Below, piece after piece: positions 29,900 to 39,982 of a stretch of DNA of 64,000 bases. Origin of the DNA: Deinococcus ruber (GTDB lineage: Bacteria; Deinococcota; Deinococci; Deinococcales; Deinococcaceae). Both the position numbers and the translations under genes were made by a program. A model generated the notes under the pieces. It had not been told where the DNA came from, ran no database searches, and saw only the letters and a list, made by a program, of their open reading frames with translations. The DNA is taken from assembly GCF_014648095.1 (NCBI RefSeq), contig NZ_BMQL01000013.1, positions 52,672-116,671 on the forward strand. Reading direction: 5' to 3'. Within the stretch, counting starts at the first letter, position 1. Each line of letters starts with the position of its first letter.

Positions 29900-32629
29900 A
29901 TGCATCCCCAGACCTTCGGTGTGCTGGAACTGTTCGTAAAGCCTGAACGGTACGTCATTCCCCTTTATCAGCGGCGTTACATCTGGACGCAGGGTCGGCA
30001 GTGGCAACCCCTCTGGGACGATATCCGGACCAAAGTCGAAGAGGTCAGGGAAAAGACAGCACAGGGCAAGCAGATTCGGCCGCATTTTCTCGGCGCGATC
30101 GTTGTCGCCAAACGCCAGACTTCAGGAAGTGATCTGGACATCTACGACGTCGTGGACGGTCAGCAGCGGCTGACGACCTTCCAGGTATTCTTACTGGCCT
30201 TCCGTGACCGCGTCAAAGGCCTCGACAGAAGCGTGCATCAGCGCGTCCGTGCACACACCCGCAACGGGAACGAGGATCTAGAGGTCCGTCCACACGAGCA
30301 GTACAAGGTCTGGCCTACCCGCTTCGACCAGCCTCTTTTCACCGAAATCTGGGGTCACTCGGATCCAGACGCGCTCGTCCAAGCGGTGCAGGCTGAACAG
30401 CAGCAGCACCGGCCGGTTGGGAACATCAAGGCCGCGTACGCCTTTTTCAGCACGCAACTCGCGGCGTGGCTGGCACAGGATGAGCAGCATGCGGCGGCGC
30501 TGCTCGACACCCTCAAGCAGTATCTGCAGGTTGTACGGATCGATCTACATCCGGAAGACGATCCGCAGGTGATCTTCGAAACGCTCAATGCCCGCGGCGA
30601 GGCGCTCCAAGCAGCCGACCTGATCCGCAACTTCATCTTCCAGCATGCCGAGCAGCAGCATCTGGATGTGGAGTCTCTCTTTCAGCAGTACTGGGCGGCT
30701 TTCGATATCGACCGGAGCTTCTGGCGGGAGTTGGTATCGCGCGGGCGGGTGCGGCGCGATCAGTTGACTTGGTTCCTCACGTATTTCCTGACGGTCCAGC
30801 ATGGACGCGAGATCTCCGAAGGCAACATCTTCGACGAATTCAAAACGTGGTGGCGCGGGGTCATGAATCTTACGGTCGAAGCGCGGCTGGCTGAACTGAA
30901 GCGCTTTGCAGACGCCTACCTCCAGCTCAATCAGGCAGCTGTGGACACGCGCCTGGGCATCCTGCGGGTTCGGCTGGACGCCCTGGACACCACCACGTTG
31001 ACTCCCGTGCTGCTGTATCTGCTGACCGAATCCCTCCCCGCTGCAGAACTGGACCAGATCTTGCTGAATCTCGAGAGCTATCTGGTGCGCCGATACACCG
31101 CTGGCCTGACCAGCAAGAACAACAACCAGCGCTTTCTGCAGCTCCTGACCCGTTTGAAGGAACGCCAGCGGAGCGAGGAGGCGCTCAGCGAGGGTGCCCT
31201 TTCGGCAGCCTTCGTGCGCCGCTTCCTGAGTGAAGCGCGGGGCGACAGTGTGCGCTGGCCGGACGACGCCGAGTTCCGCACCCATCTGCTGAACGACGCG
31301 ACCTACAAGACCCTGTCGCCCAGAGGCGCAGTGCTGCTCCTGGAAGCGGCCGAAGCGCGTCTGCATTCTGATCGCCAGGAACTGCTGCGCTTCGCGGGTA
31401 CGTCCAGCGTCGAGCACGTGATGCCGCGCCGCTGGGAGAAGCATTGGGCACCGCCGACACCGGACGCCGGAACTGATCCGGCGATGCTCGCAGCCCGCCG
31501 CGATACGGTGCTGCACAACCTGGGAAATCTGACGCTGGTGACCCAGAAGCTGAATGCCAGCCTGTCGAACAAGAGTTTCCTAGAGAAGAAACCGCATCTC
31601 ACCAAGCAGACGCTCCGGATGCTGAATGCCTACTTCCAAGACAGGAGTACGTGGGACGAAGCGGCCATCCGGGAACGGGCGGAACGACTCGCCGACGCGC
31701 TGCTCCAGACCTGGCCTGCGCCGATCGCCCAGGGCACCGCCCTTCCAGAACCGATCGTTCCGGACCCGGCGGTGAGCAGCGACGCCGAGAAGCAGTTCGA
31801 TCACTGGCTGAAAGCCCCCAGCGGGTACTTCCAGGTGGAGGAGCTCGAAAAAGAAGGCATCCAGGGGGTGCAGTTCATCCACCGCAGCTGGTCGCGTTCC
31901 TGGAAGCTGGTCGTTTTCCGCAGTGAGGAAGACGGAGAGGAACGGCTCACCTTCGAGGTTCGCAATGACTTTGGGGTGAGCGATCCTTTCTACGCTCGCA
32001 GTCAGGCGGTGTTTGCCCGTCTGAAAGAGCCGCTGGAACTCTCGTTCGGCGAGCAACTGTCCGAAGTGGGCAACGGCTACCGCATTCGGCTGGACCCGGA
32101 CCTCTCTGCCTCAGAACTTCAGGGTGTCTTCGACCGGGTCTGCGTGCTCTTCATTCCCGCGGTGGAACGGGAGATCACCACGTCCCTGGCGCTCCAGGCA
32201 CCCTCCGCTCTCACCGAAGTGATGCAGCGGGCGTGGCCATTGTTGCCGGAAGGCTGGACATTCCTGATGCGGGATTTGGAACCCGGGCGGAAAGGACAGC
32301 AGCTACGGATCGGGCATGCGAGCTGGCCTACCACTCTGTACCTCACCTACCGAATCGTGCAGCGTCAGGACGGCAGACTTTCCGTCGGCGTGCAGGATGA
32401 CACTGGTAAGGCGTTCTTCCTCAAGGCGGCGTTGCAGGCCCGTTGGCCGGAGCTGGTTGAGGTGGTACGGCAGGCGTTTCCCGGCGTGGAGGAGAAGGTT
32501 GGCAGCGGGATCAGTCAGTTTGTAGACGTCATGCTGCCGCTCGGAGCGGGATCTGCGGAAGCCGCCGAGACCTTACAGGCGTTGATCGCAGCGACACAAC
32601 CTTTGCTGGAGCAGATCGTCGCGCCCTGA
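29900..32629 (+). CDS. DUF262/DUF1524 protein, GmrSD-like restriction candidate
   Basis: This 909-residue protein carries the DUF262 motifs IPLYQRRYIWT and DVVDGQQRLTTFQVF near its N-terminus, linked to NTP-dependent DNA targeting. At about residues 500-570 is a DUF1524 His-nuclease segment (SVEHVMPRRWEKHW, then HNLGNLTLVTQKLNASLSN). The last 270 residues form an additional domain with VQFIHRSWSRSWKLVVF. GmrSD enzymes of this kind cut modified phage DNA. Start ATG 29900 is chosen; an in-frame GTG at 29870 is possible. It sits alone, between the DUF2235 gene and an insertion element. Confidence 0.85.
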   Translation: MHPQTFGVLELFVKPERYVIPLYQRRYIWTQGRQWQPLWDDIRTKVEEVREKTAQGKQIRPHFLGAIVVAKRQTSGSDLDIYDVVDGQQRLTTFQVFLLAFRDRVKGLDRSVHQRVRAHTRNGNEDLEVRPHEQYKVWPTRFDQPLFTEIWGHSDPDALVQAVQAEQQQHRPVGNIKAAYAFFSTQLAAWLAQDEQHAAALLDTLKQYLQVVRIDLHPEDDPQVIFETLNARGEALQAADLIRNFIFQHAEQQHLDVESLFQQYWAAFDIDRSFWRELVSRGRVRRDQLTWFLTYFLTVQHGREISEGNIFDEFKTWWRGVMNLTVEARLAELKRFADAYLQLNQAAVDTRLGILRVRLDALDTTTLTPVLLYLLTESLPAAELDQILLNLESYLVRRYTAGLTSKNNNQRFLQLLTRLKERQRSEEALSEGALSAAFVRRFLSEARGDSVRWPDDAEFRTHLLNDATYKTLSPRGAVLLLEAAEARLHSDRQELLRFAGTSSVEHVMPRRWEKHWAPPTPDAGTDPAMLAARRDTVLHNLGNLTLVTQKLNASLSNKSFLEKKPHLTKQTLRMLNAYFQDRSTWDEAAIRERAERLADALLQTWPAPIAQGTALPEPIVPDPAVSSDAEKQFDHWLKAPSGYFQVEELEKEGIQGVQFIHRSWSRSWKLVVFRSEEDGEERLTFEVRNDFGVSDPFYARSQAVFARLKEPLELSFGEQLSEVGNGYRIRLDPDLSASELQGVFDRVCVLFIPAVEREITTSLALQAPSALTEVMQRAWPLLPEGWTFLMRDLEPGRKGQQLRIGHASWPTTLYLTYRIVQRQDGRLSVGVQDDTGKAFFLKAALQARWPELVEVVRQAFPGVEEKVGSGISQFVDVMLPLGAGSAEAAETLQALIAATQPLLEQIVAP

Positions 32630-32666
32630 TAGAGATTGATTCCTTACTGACCTCATGGGGTGGGCT

Positions 32667-33669
32667 CTTGTTGGTACCTGCATAAGCTGGGGACAGGTGA
32701 CCGGGGCGTCACTTCGTAGGAGCACACCTCACGCACCCTCATCAGCTGGATCAGGTCTGAGGCATCTTCACGGTGCAGATGTGTTCCTGGCCGTACTTCG
32801 CGAGCACCAGGGCGACCGCGGCGATCGTGGCGGGCAGAGCGGCGACAGCGATGATCCCGGCGAGGAGGCCCAGGCCGCTCAGAGCCGTGCTGGCGACATC
32901 GATCCAGAAGGCGTCGTCGGCCCGGCGGTTGGCATAGTCATCTCCGCAGATCCGACTGCGGGTTGCCGGGCTGGGATTTTTGAAGATCAAGCCGAGGATC
33001 CGGTTGATCAGGGTGTCCCGGTCCTTGTCCTCGATCGCCTTACGCACATCGGCGCCTGCCTTGTCCTCAACGAGGTTGGCCGTCCCGCCGGCGAGCTTGG
33101 AGCCTTCGGTGCTTTGCAGCGCCTCCTGGAATTCCTCTAGCACCTGGTCTTTGAGCTTGTCGTCCAGCAGGTCGCTGGGCTCCATCTCCGACGGGGTCGC
33201 GACCGGCGTGATAGTCATGAACCCAGCCTTGTTGGGCGCGAGCTGGGGCGCGTGCGTCTGCATGATCTTCAGGGCCTGAGAGAGGGCATCAGAAGTGGCC
33301 TGGTGGGGATTCGTCATGACAGATCTCCTTGTCGGCAAGACGGGAGCGACGGGTGCTGCCAGCTGTGCAGCCCCGTGACTGAGAGAAATCGTACGTCAAG
33401 CATACATGAACCCGCGCGGCCCGGCACGTCAACCTGACTGGGCGCGCAGCTGGTGTGACGAGTCTTGATCGCTGCATCGTTTGGGGACAGCTAACCACGG
33501 TGCTGGAAGCCACGCCGCACAGTTCGGCACGCTGAGCGGAACTCAACCTCACCTCTCGAAGGTGAGGTTCTGCGACGAGACGCTGCTCTTCCAACTGCGA
33601 ACGGGATGCCAAACCTGGGTCATCGTCCTAGGCTCACCTGTCCCCAAGCTCTGCAGCGATCAATGGTAG
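32667..33669. mobile_element. 1-kb insertion-like element with imperfect terminal inverted repeats
   Basis: The left end (GTACCTGCATAAGCTGGGG then ACAGGTGA, about 32672-32700) and the reversed right end (CGCTGCAGAGCTTGGGG then ACAGGTGA, about 33632-33660) are imperfect inverted repeats of about 35 bases, related to the 117-bp element at 27787. Inside are a passenger gene (32751-33317) and, at 33486-33612 on the minus strand, a short frame with LREVRLSSAQRAEL that could be a transposase start relic. A perfect hairpin (ACCTCACCT and AGGTGAGGT) lies near 33546-33570. The family is not identified. The rest of 33339-33669 holds no gene. Confidence 0.5.
32751..33317 (-). CDS. Protein with a C-terminal hydrophobic hairpin, insertion-element passenger
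   Basis: This 188-residue protein starts at ATG 33317 after AAGGAG. The N-terminal two thirds are polar and charged (KLKDQVLEEFQEAL, DKDRDTLINRILGLIF). The C-terminal third is hydrophobic (ASTALSGLGLLAGIIAVAAL, ATIAAVALVLAKYG), flanked by two Cys (RICGDDY and HICTVK). Two membrane helices at the end resemble pore-forming toxins or bacteriocin-like proteins, but there is no signal peptide. It lies within the inverted-repeat element. No family is assigned. Confidence 0.6.
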   Translation of the reverse strand: MTNPHQATSDALSQALKIMQTHAPQLAPNKAGFMTITPVATPSEMEPSDLLDDKLKDQVLEEFQEALQSTEGSKLAGGTANLVEDKAGADVRKAIEDKDRDTLINRILGLIFKNPSPATRSRICGDDYANRRADDAFWIDVASTALSGLGLLAGIIAVAALPATIAAVALVLAKYGQEHICTVKMPQT

Positions 33670-33774
33670 TCCGTTGACTTTTCGTAAGAGCGCGTCCTGT
33701 GCGGAGTTCTCGCTTCTTTTGGGCAAGTGCTCCGTTACGCGTGCTGGACGTCGTCCCGTCATAGAGTCAACGGA
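33670..33774. mobile_element. 105-bp inverted-repeat element, copy 1
   Basis: Ends TCCGTTGACT (33670-33679) and AGTCAACGGA (33765-33774) are exact reverse complements. The interior closely matches the element at 39983-40086 over its full length and in the same orientation (shared GCGTGTTGGACGTC-like core). It has no coding capacity. The two copies flank the hsd operon. Confidence 0.72.
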
Positions 33775-33790
33775 GTATCAATAATGCGCC

Positions 33791-33820
33791 AAAGAAGAAG
33801 GCGACCCGAAGGCCGCCTTG
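33791..33820 (-). terminator. Intrinsic terminator of the hsd operon
   Basis: Read on the minus strand, AAGGCG pairs with CGCCTT around GCCTTCGGGT, which itself contains a stable GCC-TTCG-GGT apex. It is followed by the pyrimidine-rich tail CTTCTTT. It lies 66 bases beyond the hsdS stop, on the correct strand to end the restriction operon. Confidence 0.65.
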
Positions 33821-33885
33821 ATTTCTCTAATATAGCCCGGTATGCATGGGGCGTCAAGCGTATCCACCGAGATCGAACCGGGATT

Positions 33886-35862
33886 TCACTCGAACATGCT
33901 GACCTGCCGTGTTCCTTGCGCCCGCTCCAGCCGTTCGAGCTTCGCGGCCTCTAGTCGCCGGATGGCGTCGGCCTCGCTGGACGCTAGGGGAATGGCCGCC
34001 GCTTTGGGAGGCCGCCCGCGCCGTTTGGGTTCGCCGAAGTTGCCTGCCGCTACCGCTTCTTTAGGCGCTTTAGGTTCCTTGACCGCCCTTGCCCTAGCAG
34101 GCTGGGCGCGGTGTTCCGGCGTGATGCTTCTGGGTGTCACAGCATCCATCAGCGAGTGCAGCAGCTCGGACTGTTTGCCTGTCTGGGCGGCCAATTGCGC
34201 TTCGAGCGTGTCGCACAGGGCCATGAGTTGATCGATTTTAGCGACAATGCGGCGCTGCTCGGCGAGGGGAGGTAGTGGGATTGGAAGTTGGCGAACCTTA
34301 TCGGCATTTAAGTTTTGGACAACTGCGCCAGCCGCCGCCTTGGCAAACATCTCCTTGACGTAACCCGAAAGGAGCACATTATAAATATAAATCTTATTTA
34401 CTAGATTCTCTGGCATTCTTATCAGGAGCCAGCCGTCGTGTATAGCTCCCTCTATGTCAAGAATATATGGATAACCATAGCTCATTGAGTTGGTGAGTAT
34501 CAAGTCTCCTGGCACGACTAATCTACTTTTCTTCAATCCCTCAGGTCTAATCCTTTCTCGAGCTGAAGTTATGTATCGGGTCCCCCTATCAGAGTCACTG
34601 ATTTTGATCCAACTGATTCCTTTTGGATCATTGGTCATATACTCTTGTATTGGTCTAGGCGAACCGCCTCTTGCAATCCCAGCAATATCATCCAACTTGC
34701 ACCATGCCCAACTTTGAGGAATTTCGTAAGGTACGCTCTCTAATTGGACGTAACTTTCGCCCTCAAGAGACTTGAGCTTCCCCTCGTCAACAATTTTCGT
34801 TTTCTCTGGTTCAATCTCTCTCAGTAGCTCGCTGGCGGGCTGGTCTGCCGGGTCTTGCGGCACCAACTTGCCCATGACCGCCAGTTGCAATACCGCCTTC
34901 CGCAACTCGGCCACATTGCCCGGTACGCTGTAGAGGTCGCTAAATTGTGCCGCCACGAAGCCCCACGCCTCGGCAAAGGCTTGCGGCTCTTGGGCGGTCA
35001 GTAGGGCATTTAAAGCCGAGGTATGAACGTCGAGGCGCTTTTGCTGCTGGGTGGCCCGAAGTGCTTCCAGCTCATCGCAACGGGCCATGAGTTGATCGAT
35101 TCTAGCAACGATGCGGCGCTGCTCAGCAAGTGGGGGAAGGGGAAGAGGAAGAATTGACATAACTTCTCTACTAACATTTTTCATTGAGCTGCTTGTGCCC
35201 GAAGCGTTTGCAATATAATGAGTACGCGCGTGCTTAGAAGAGTTGCAAATATTGATAAAGATCTTGTCTACAAATTCTGATAGCAGGAAGCGAACTATTT
35301 TGTCACTCATCATCAAATGTGGTGGCGTTTCTGCAACTATTACGCTACGCGCTACCAAGTCTTCTGTATTTGCTCTTGAGATAAGAAAATCTCCTATCTT
35401 AACTTCAGTATCTGGTCTAGGCTCCATGCCGGGAGGCAATGCTTTATTCTCTTCTGGGCGAAAATTTCCCCATGAAACTGCACTGACTTTTAAGACTCCC
35501 CAATCTTCCCCAGTTCGGGCTTGTGCTAGACATTGAGGACTCCAGCCAGAGTCACTGTCATTTGCTATTTCCCCTAGCCGCACCCAGGCCCACCCCTCCG
35601 GCACCTGATACGGTACTTCCTCCGACTCAACCGGCGGCAACGGCTTGGGCGCTTTGATCTTCCCCTCAGCCACCAATCGCCGCTTCTCGGCCTCAATGTC
35701 CTTCAGCAGCTCGGCGGCGGGCTGGTCTGCCGGGTTTTGCGGCACCAACTTGCCCTGCATCGCCAGCGTCAAGATGAGTTCGCGCAGCTTCTTCATGCCG
35801 TCGGGGGCAGCAAAGGCGGCGTCGAAGTGCTGCTCCAGCAGGGCTTGCTCTGGCAGTTCCAT
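33886..35862 (-). CDS. hsdS: Type I restriction specificity subunit HsdS
   Basis: This 658-residue protein has the two-fold repeat of HsdS: each half has a coiled-coil spacer (PLAEQRRIVARIDQLMA, then PLAEQRRIVAKIDQLMA) and a repeated linker (GKLVPQNPADQPA and GKLVPQDPADQPA). Two target-recognition domains (about residues 90-240 and 375-535) choose the two half-sites. Both are markedly AT-rich against the GC-rich conserved parts, which points to domain exchange. It is longer than typical HsdS because of N- and C-terminal extensions, including a basic PKRRGRPPKAA tail motif. The start overlaps the hsdM stop by one base. Confidence 0.93.
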   Translation of the reverse strand: MELPEQALLEQHFDAAFAAPDGMKKLRELILTLAMQGKLVPQNPADQPAAELLKDIEAEKRRLVAEGKIKAPKPLPPVESEEVPYQVPEGWAWVRLGEIANDSDSGWSPQCLAQARTGEDWGVLKVSAVSWGNFRPEENKALPPGMEPRPDTEVKIGDFLISRANTEDLVARSVIVAETPPHLMMSDKIVRFLLSEFVDKIFINICNSSKHARTHYIANASGTSSSMKNVSREVMSILPLPLPPLAEQRRIVARIDQLMARCDELEALRATQQQKRLDVHTSALNALLTAQEPQAFAEAWGFVAAQFSDLYSVPGNVAELRKAVLQLAVMGKLVPQDPADQPASELLREIEPEKTKIVDEGKLKSLEGESYVQLESVPYEIPQSWAWCKLDDIAGIARGGSPRPIQEYMTNDPKGISWIKISDSDRGTRYITSARERIRPEGLKKSRLVVPGDLILTNSMSYGYPYILDIEGAIHDGWLLIRMPENLVNKIYIYNVLLSGYVKEMFAKAAAGAVVQNLNADKVRQLPIPLPPLAEQRRIVAKIDQLMALCDTLEAQLAAQTGKQSELLHSLMDAVTPRSITPEHRAQPARARAVKEPKAPKEAVAAGNFGEPKRRGRPPKAAAIPLASSEADAIRRLEAAKLERLERAQGTRQVSMFE

Positions 35863-37322
35863 CAGTGCCCACCGCCCAGCGCGGCCACTAGTTCTTGCTT
35901 CAGGGCGTTTTGCGCGGCCTGCACCTGCCGGGTCAGCTCGGCGTATTCCTCCATCAGCTCATTTGGGTCGGCGTGAACCACATCCACTTTGTGCGGGTTC
36001 TTGATGTCGAGGTTATGGCCCCGCGCGGCGATGTCGGCGGCGCTGACCTTCCAGGCGTACTCGTTGACCTCACGGCCTGCCCGCTCTAGCCCACCCCACC
36101 ACGCCTTCTCGCGATCAAACTCGGCTAGCGTCAGCGGCTTGGAGCGCGAGTACGACTTGTAACCCTCAGGATAGGGATGCTCAAAGAACCAGATGTCTTC
36201 TGTGGGGCCTCCCTTCTCGAAAAACAGGATGTTGGTGTTGATGCCTGTGTACGGGCTGAACACACCCTTAGGCAGCCGCACGATGGTATGCAGGTTGAAG
36301 TCGTCTAGCAGTTCTTTTTTAAGGGTGGTCTTCACGCCCTCGCCAAACAGGAAGCCGTCGGGCAGTACCACCCCGGCGCGGCCCGTGCCGTGCTTGAGCA
36401 GGTGCATGATCAGGCCCATGAATAGGTCGGCAGTCTCGCGGGTCTGGTACTTTTTTGGGAAGTTCGACTCGATGCCGTTTTCTTCTATACCCCCGAAGGG
36501 TGGGTTTGCCAGAATCACGTCTACCCGGTCTTCCGGCACGTAGTCACGTAGCGGGCGGCTGAGGGTATTGTCGTGCCGAACGTTGGTGGGCACGTCAATG
36601 CCGTGCAGCAGCATGTTGGTCATGGCGAGCAGGTGCGGCAGCGGCTTTTTCTCGATGCCGCGCACAGTGTCCTGGATGGTGACGTTATCTTCTGGCGCCT
36701 TCGCCTGGGCCTTGAGGTGGTCAATAGTACCCGTCAAAAAGCCGCCCGTGCCACACGCCGGGTCGAGCACGATTTCCCCCAGACGCGGGTTGAGGATATC
36801 CACCATAAAGCGGGTCACGGCGCGGGGCGTGTAGTACTCACCCGCATTGCCCGCCGATTGCAGGTCAGCCAGAATCTTTTCGTAGATATCGTTGAACAGG
36901 TGGCGATCTTGCGAGGAATTGAAGTCGATATCGGCCTCGATGATGTTGACCACCTGTCGAAGTAGTGTGCCAGACTTCATATAGTTGTAGGCATCCTCGA
37001 AGACCAGACCCACCACACGCCCCTGAGGGACCTGGCTGTTCGTCAGCTTCTTGAGGGCCGGGAACAGCTCATTGTTGATGAAGTCGCTGAGTTCTTCACC
37101 CGTGATGCCTTCCGGGTTCTTGGCCCAGTTTGACCAGCGGTGACGACTCTGAAGCGGCGACTTGTAATCCTCGTAGGTGAGTTCCCACTCCTGCTCTTTG
37201 TCGTCGAAAATTTTGAGGAACAGCATCCACACGAGCTGGCTGATGCGCTGGGCGTCGCCATCGACGCCGGTATCTTTCCGCATGATGTCTTGAACGGATT
37301 TGACGAGGGTATTGATAGACAT
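35862..37322 (-). CDS. hsdM: Type I DNA adenine methyltransferase HsdM
   Basis: This 486-residue N6-adenine methylase has the SAM motif LDPACGTGGFLTG and catalytic ILANPPFGG (NPPF). The N-terminal helical domain (VQDIMRKDTGVDGDAQRISQ) is typical of HsdM. It methylates the HsdS-chosen site to protect host DNA and forms part of the HsdR2M2S complex. It lies 56 bases after hsdR and is coupled to hsdS by TGATG. Confidence 0.95.
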   Translation of the reverse strand: MSINTLVKSVQDIMRKDTGVDGDAQRISQLVWMLFLKIFDDKEQEWELTYEDYKSPLQSRHRWSNWAKNPEGITGEELSDFINNELFPALKKLTNSQVPQGRVVGLVFEDAYNYMKSGTLLRQVVNIIEADIDFNSSQDRHLFNDIYEKILADLQSAGNAGEYYTPRAVTRFMVDILNPRLGEIVLDPACGTGGFLTGTIDHLKAQAKAPEDNVTIQDTVRGIEKKPLPHLLAMTNMLLHGIDVPTNVRHDNTLSRPLRDYVPEDRVDVILANPPFGGIEENGIESNFPKKYQTRETADLFMGLIMHLLKHGTGRAGVVLPDGFLFGEGVKTTLKKELLDDFNLHTIVRLPKGVFSPYTGINTNILFFEKGGPTEDIWFFEHPYPEGYKSYSRSKPLTLAEFDREKAWWGGLERAGREVNEYAWKVSAADIAARGHNLDIKNPHKVDVVHADPNELMEEYAELTRQVQAAQNALKQELVAALGGGH

Positions 37323-37378
37323 GGGTTAGGAACTCCAAAGAGAGAAAAAAATGAAAAAAGATAATAAGTGAAGCAGGC

Positions 37379-39724
37379 TCAGGCGCTGTAGAGTTCGCCT
37401 TCCAGCTCGCGGATGGCCTGCTCGTACTGCGTCCGTCCACCAAACTGTCGCACGATTTCGACGGGCGTGCCGAACTGCCGGAACGGATCGAGCTTAAGAA
37501 TCTGCACCTCTTCAATCGGCCCCACGCCCTGATCGGCGTACTTGTCGAGCAGGGCATCGAGTACCTTACGGGCCTGCTCGCCGTATTTGGTGAAGACAGT
37601 GCTCTTCTTGGCTCTGGCGGCCCGCTGCTGACGTGTCAGGGGCGGCTGCCCCCACGCCAGATGGCAGATCAGGTCAAACGGATCGAGCTGGCCGCCCGCT
37701 TCGGCGCTTAAAGCCTCGAAGAAGATGCCCTCGCTCTGCAATTCGTCGATGATCGCCTGCTTGCGCTCTGAAGCGTTCCAGCGCTTCAGGAAGACGTCCA
37801 GCGAAGCGAACTCGCGGTTGAGGGTTCGCAAGGTGTACGCCTTGAGGGATTCGGTGATCGGCTGGCCCTGCGCGTTGTAGTAGATCACCCGCTCTGCCAC
37901 GACTTTGACTGGCTCGTCTTTGACGTAATACTTGCGAACCTGCGTCTGGTCGTCGTCACCCAGACCCGAATTCCAGTCGGGATCGGCTGGCTCTGGCCCA
38001 TCCCCCAGATCGGGCGGCACCGTGGAATCGTCCGGCCCTGGCTCGTAGATCTGCACCGGGTCGCCGTCGAAGTCGGGATCGGCAAACAGCGCGGTCGCCC
38101 CTTTGAAATCGAGGATGGTGAAGTAGTGCTTGTCAAACGCCTCGTTGATGCGGGTGCCGCGTCCGATGATCTGCTTGAACTCGGTCATCGACTGAATGCG
38201 CTGATCGAGCACGATGACCTTGCAGGTCTGAGCATCTACCCCTGTCGAGAGCAGTTTGGAGGTGGTGGCGATCACCGGATAGCGACTTTCGGGGAAGATA
38301 AAGTCGTCGAGTTCGTCCTTGCCTTCCTGCGAGGTGATCTCCATGACGTACTTGGGGTTCTTGATGACCTCGTCGGGGTTTTCGTTGGCGATGGCTCGCC
38401 GCATCCGCCCAGCGTGGTCGATGTCCTCGCAGAACACGATGGTCTTGTCATAGGGGTTGGTGTTCTTCAGAAACTCGGAAACCTTACGGGCCACCAATTC
38501 GGTACGTTTTTCCAGCACCAACGATCTGTCGTAGTCGCGCTGGTTGTAGTCACGCTCCTCGATGACGTTGCCGTACCTGTCTACCATGCCGGGGGCGGGC
38601 CGCCAGCCACTCAGATCTTTGTCGAGATCGAAACGCACCACCTTGTATGGGGCCAGAAAACCGTCGTCAATGCCCTGCCGCAGCGAGTAGGTGTAGACCG
38701 GTGCACCGAAGTAATCGATGTTCGAGATGTCTTTGGTCTCTTTGGGGGTGGCGGTCAGGCCGATCTGGGTGGCCGACGAGAAATATTCCAGAATGGCCCG
38801 CCAGTTCGAATCAGCGGCGGCGCTTCCCCGGTGGCACTCGTCCACCACGATCAGATCGAAGAAATCGGGAGTGAACTGCTTGTAGATGTTGCTGGCCTCT
38901 TCGGTGCCGCTGACCGCCTGATACAGCGATAAATAGATTTCGTAGGATTTGTCGGTCTGCCGCTTGGCGATCTTGGTCATGACTGCGCCGAACGGCTTGA
39001 AGTCATTGGTCATGGTCTGATCGACCAGAATGTTGCGGTCAGCCAGGAAGAGAATCCGTTTCTTCGCCTTGGCCTGCCACAGCCGCCAGATGATCTGAAA
39101 GGCGGTGAAGGTCTTGCCGGTGCCGGTCGCCATGACCAGCAGAATCCTCTTCTGCCCCTTGGCAATCGCCTCGGTGGTCTTGTTGATGGCGAGAAGCTGG
39201 TAGTAACGTGGCGTCTTGCCGCTGCCGTCGCTGTAGTACGGCTGCGTGACCAGGTCGCTCTGCGCTGCGCTCAGGCCCTGGTGAGCGCTCCACCACTGCC
39301 ATAACGTCTCAGGGCTCGGAAACTCGCTGAGGCTGATCTCGCGCTCCAGCACACCTTCGGACAGCAGCTTGTTGTGGAACAGGAAGCCGTCGCCGTTGGA
39401 GCTGAACACGAACGGCACCTGCAGGGTGTCGGCGTAGCCCAGGCCCTGCTGCATGCCGCTGCCGACGCTGTGCTTATTGTCTTTGGCCTCGATGACCGCG
39501 ATGGGAATGTTGGGCTTATAGAACAACACGTAGTCGGCCCGCTTGAACGCAGCACGCTTATGCAGCTGACCCGCTACCAGCACACGACCCTTGGTGATGT
39601 AGAACTCTTCGCGCACCTGCAAATGCAGATCCCAGCCAGCCTGCTGAATGGCTGGGGTGATGAACTTGGAGCAGATGTCACGCTCGGAGAGTTTTTTCTT
39701 ATCCATCGAAAGCGGCTCCAGCAC
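37379..39724 (-). CDS. hsdR: Type I restriction endonuclease subunit HsdR
   Basis: This 781-residue motor-nuclease has a PD-(D/E)xK nuclease core near the start ([20 protein letters not shown]), Walker [15 protein letters not shown], and motif [12 protein letters not shown], followed by helicase motifs such as [11 protein letters not shown]. The GTG at 39724, three bases after the preceding HTH gene stop, is one possible start; ATG 39706 ([10 protein letters not shown]) is the alternative. It translocates and cuts unmodified DNA with HsdM and HsdS. The C-terminal part is shorter than in EcoKI HsdR. Confidence 0.94.
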   Translation of the reverse strand: MLEPLSMDKKKLSERDICSKFITPAIQQAGWDLHLQVREEFYITKGRVLVAGQLHKRAAFKRADYVLFYKPNIPIAVIEAKDNKHSVGSGMQQGLGYADTLQVPFVFSSNGDGFLFHNKLLSEGVLEREISLSEFPSPETLWQWWSAHQGLSAAQSDLVTQPYYSDGSGKTPRYYQLLAINKTTEAIAKGQKRILLVMATGTGKTFTAFQIIWRLWQAKAKKRILFLADRNILVDQTMTNDFKPFGAVMTKIAKRQTDKSYEIYLSLYQAVSGTEEASNIYKQFTPDFFDLIVVDECHRGSAAADSNWRAILEYFSSATQIGLTATPKETKDISNIDYFGAPVYTYSLRQGIDDGFLAPYKVVRFDLDKDLSGWRPAPGMVDRYGNVIEERDYNQRDYDRSLVLEKRTELVARKVSEFLKNTNPYDKTIVFCEDIDHAGRMRRAIANENPDEVIKNPKYVMEITSQEGKDELDDFIFPESRYPVIATTSKLLSTGVDAQTCKVIVLDQRIQSMTEFKQIIGRGTRINEAFDKHYFTILDFKGATALFADPDFDGDPVQIYEPGPDDSTVPPDLGDGPEPADPDWNSGLGDDDQTQVRKYYVKDEPVKVVAERVIYYNAQGQPITESLKAYTLRTLNREFASLDVFLKRWNASERKQAIIDELQSEGIFFEALSAEAGGQLDPFDLICHLAWGQPPLTRQQRAARAKKSTVFTKYGEQARKVLDALLDKYADQGVGPIEEVQILKLDPFRQFGTPVEIVRQFGGRTQYEQAIRELEGELYSA

Positions 39725-39727
39725 GCC

Positions 39728-39940
39728 TCATTGAGCGTTCTGCTGATCGAGCTGCGCGTCGAGGGCATCGAGCGTGTCAGGGCCGATCAGCTCCAGCACC
39801 TCTGTTCGGGGAACGCGCCAGGTGTCGCCGATCCGCACGCCCTTCGTTTCACCGGTGCGGAGTCTGCGCCGAATTGTTTCGCCACTGAGCCTGAGCACGT
39901 CTGCCAGCTCGCTCGGCGTGTAGAACAGCCGCTGTGTCAT
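39728..39940 (-). CDS. Excisionase-type helix-turn-helix protein
   Basis: This 70-residue protein has the MerR/excisionase winged-helix pattern: LFYTPSELADVLRLSGETIR, then RLRTGETKGVRIGDTWRV. It is the first gene of the hsd operon, three bases from the hsdR start, so it is likely a controller that delays or tunes restriction expression. Alternatively it is a recombination directionality factor left from a mobile element. A copy of the 105-bp element lies about 43 bases upstream and could carry the promoter. Confidence 0.78.
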   Translation of the reverse strand: MTQRLFYTPSELADVLRLSGETIRRRLRTGETKGVRIGDTWRVPRTEVLELIGPDTLDALDAQLDQQNAQ

Positions 39941-39982
39941 GGATGCATTCTACGCACACCACGCACAGGTAATTACTGGTCG

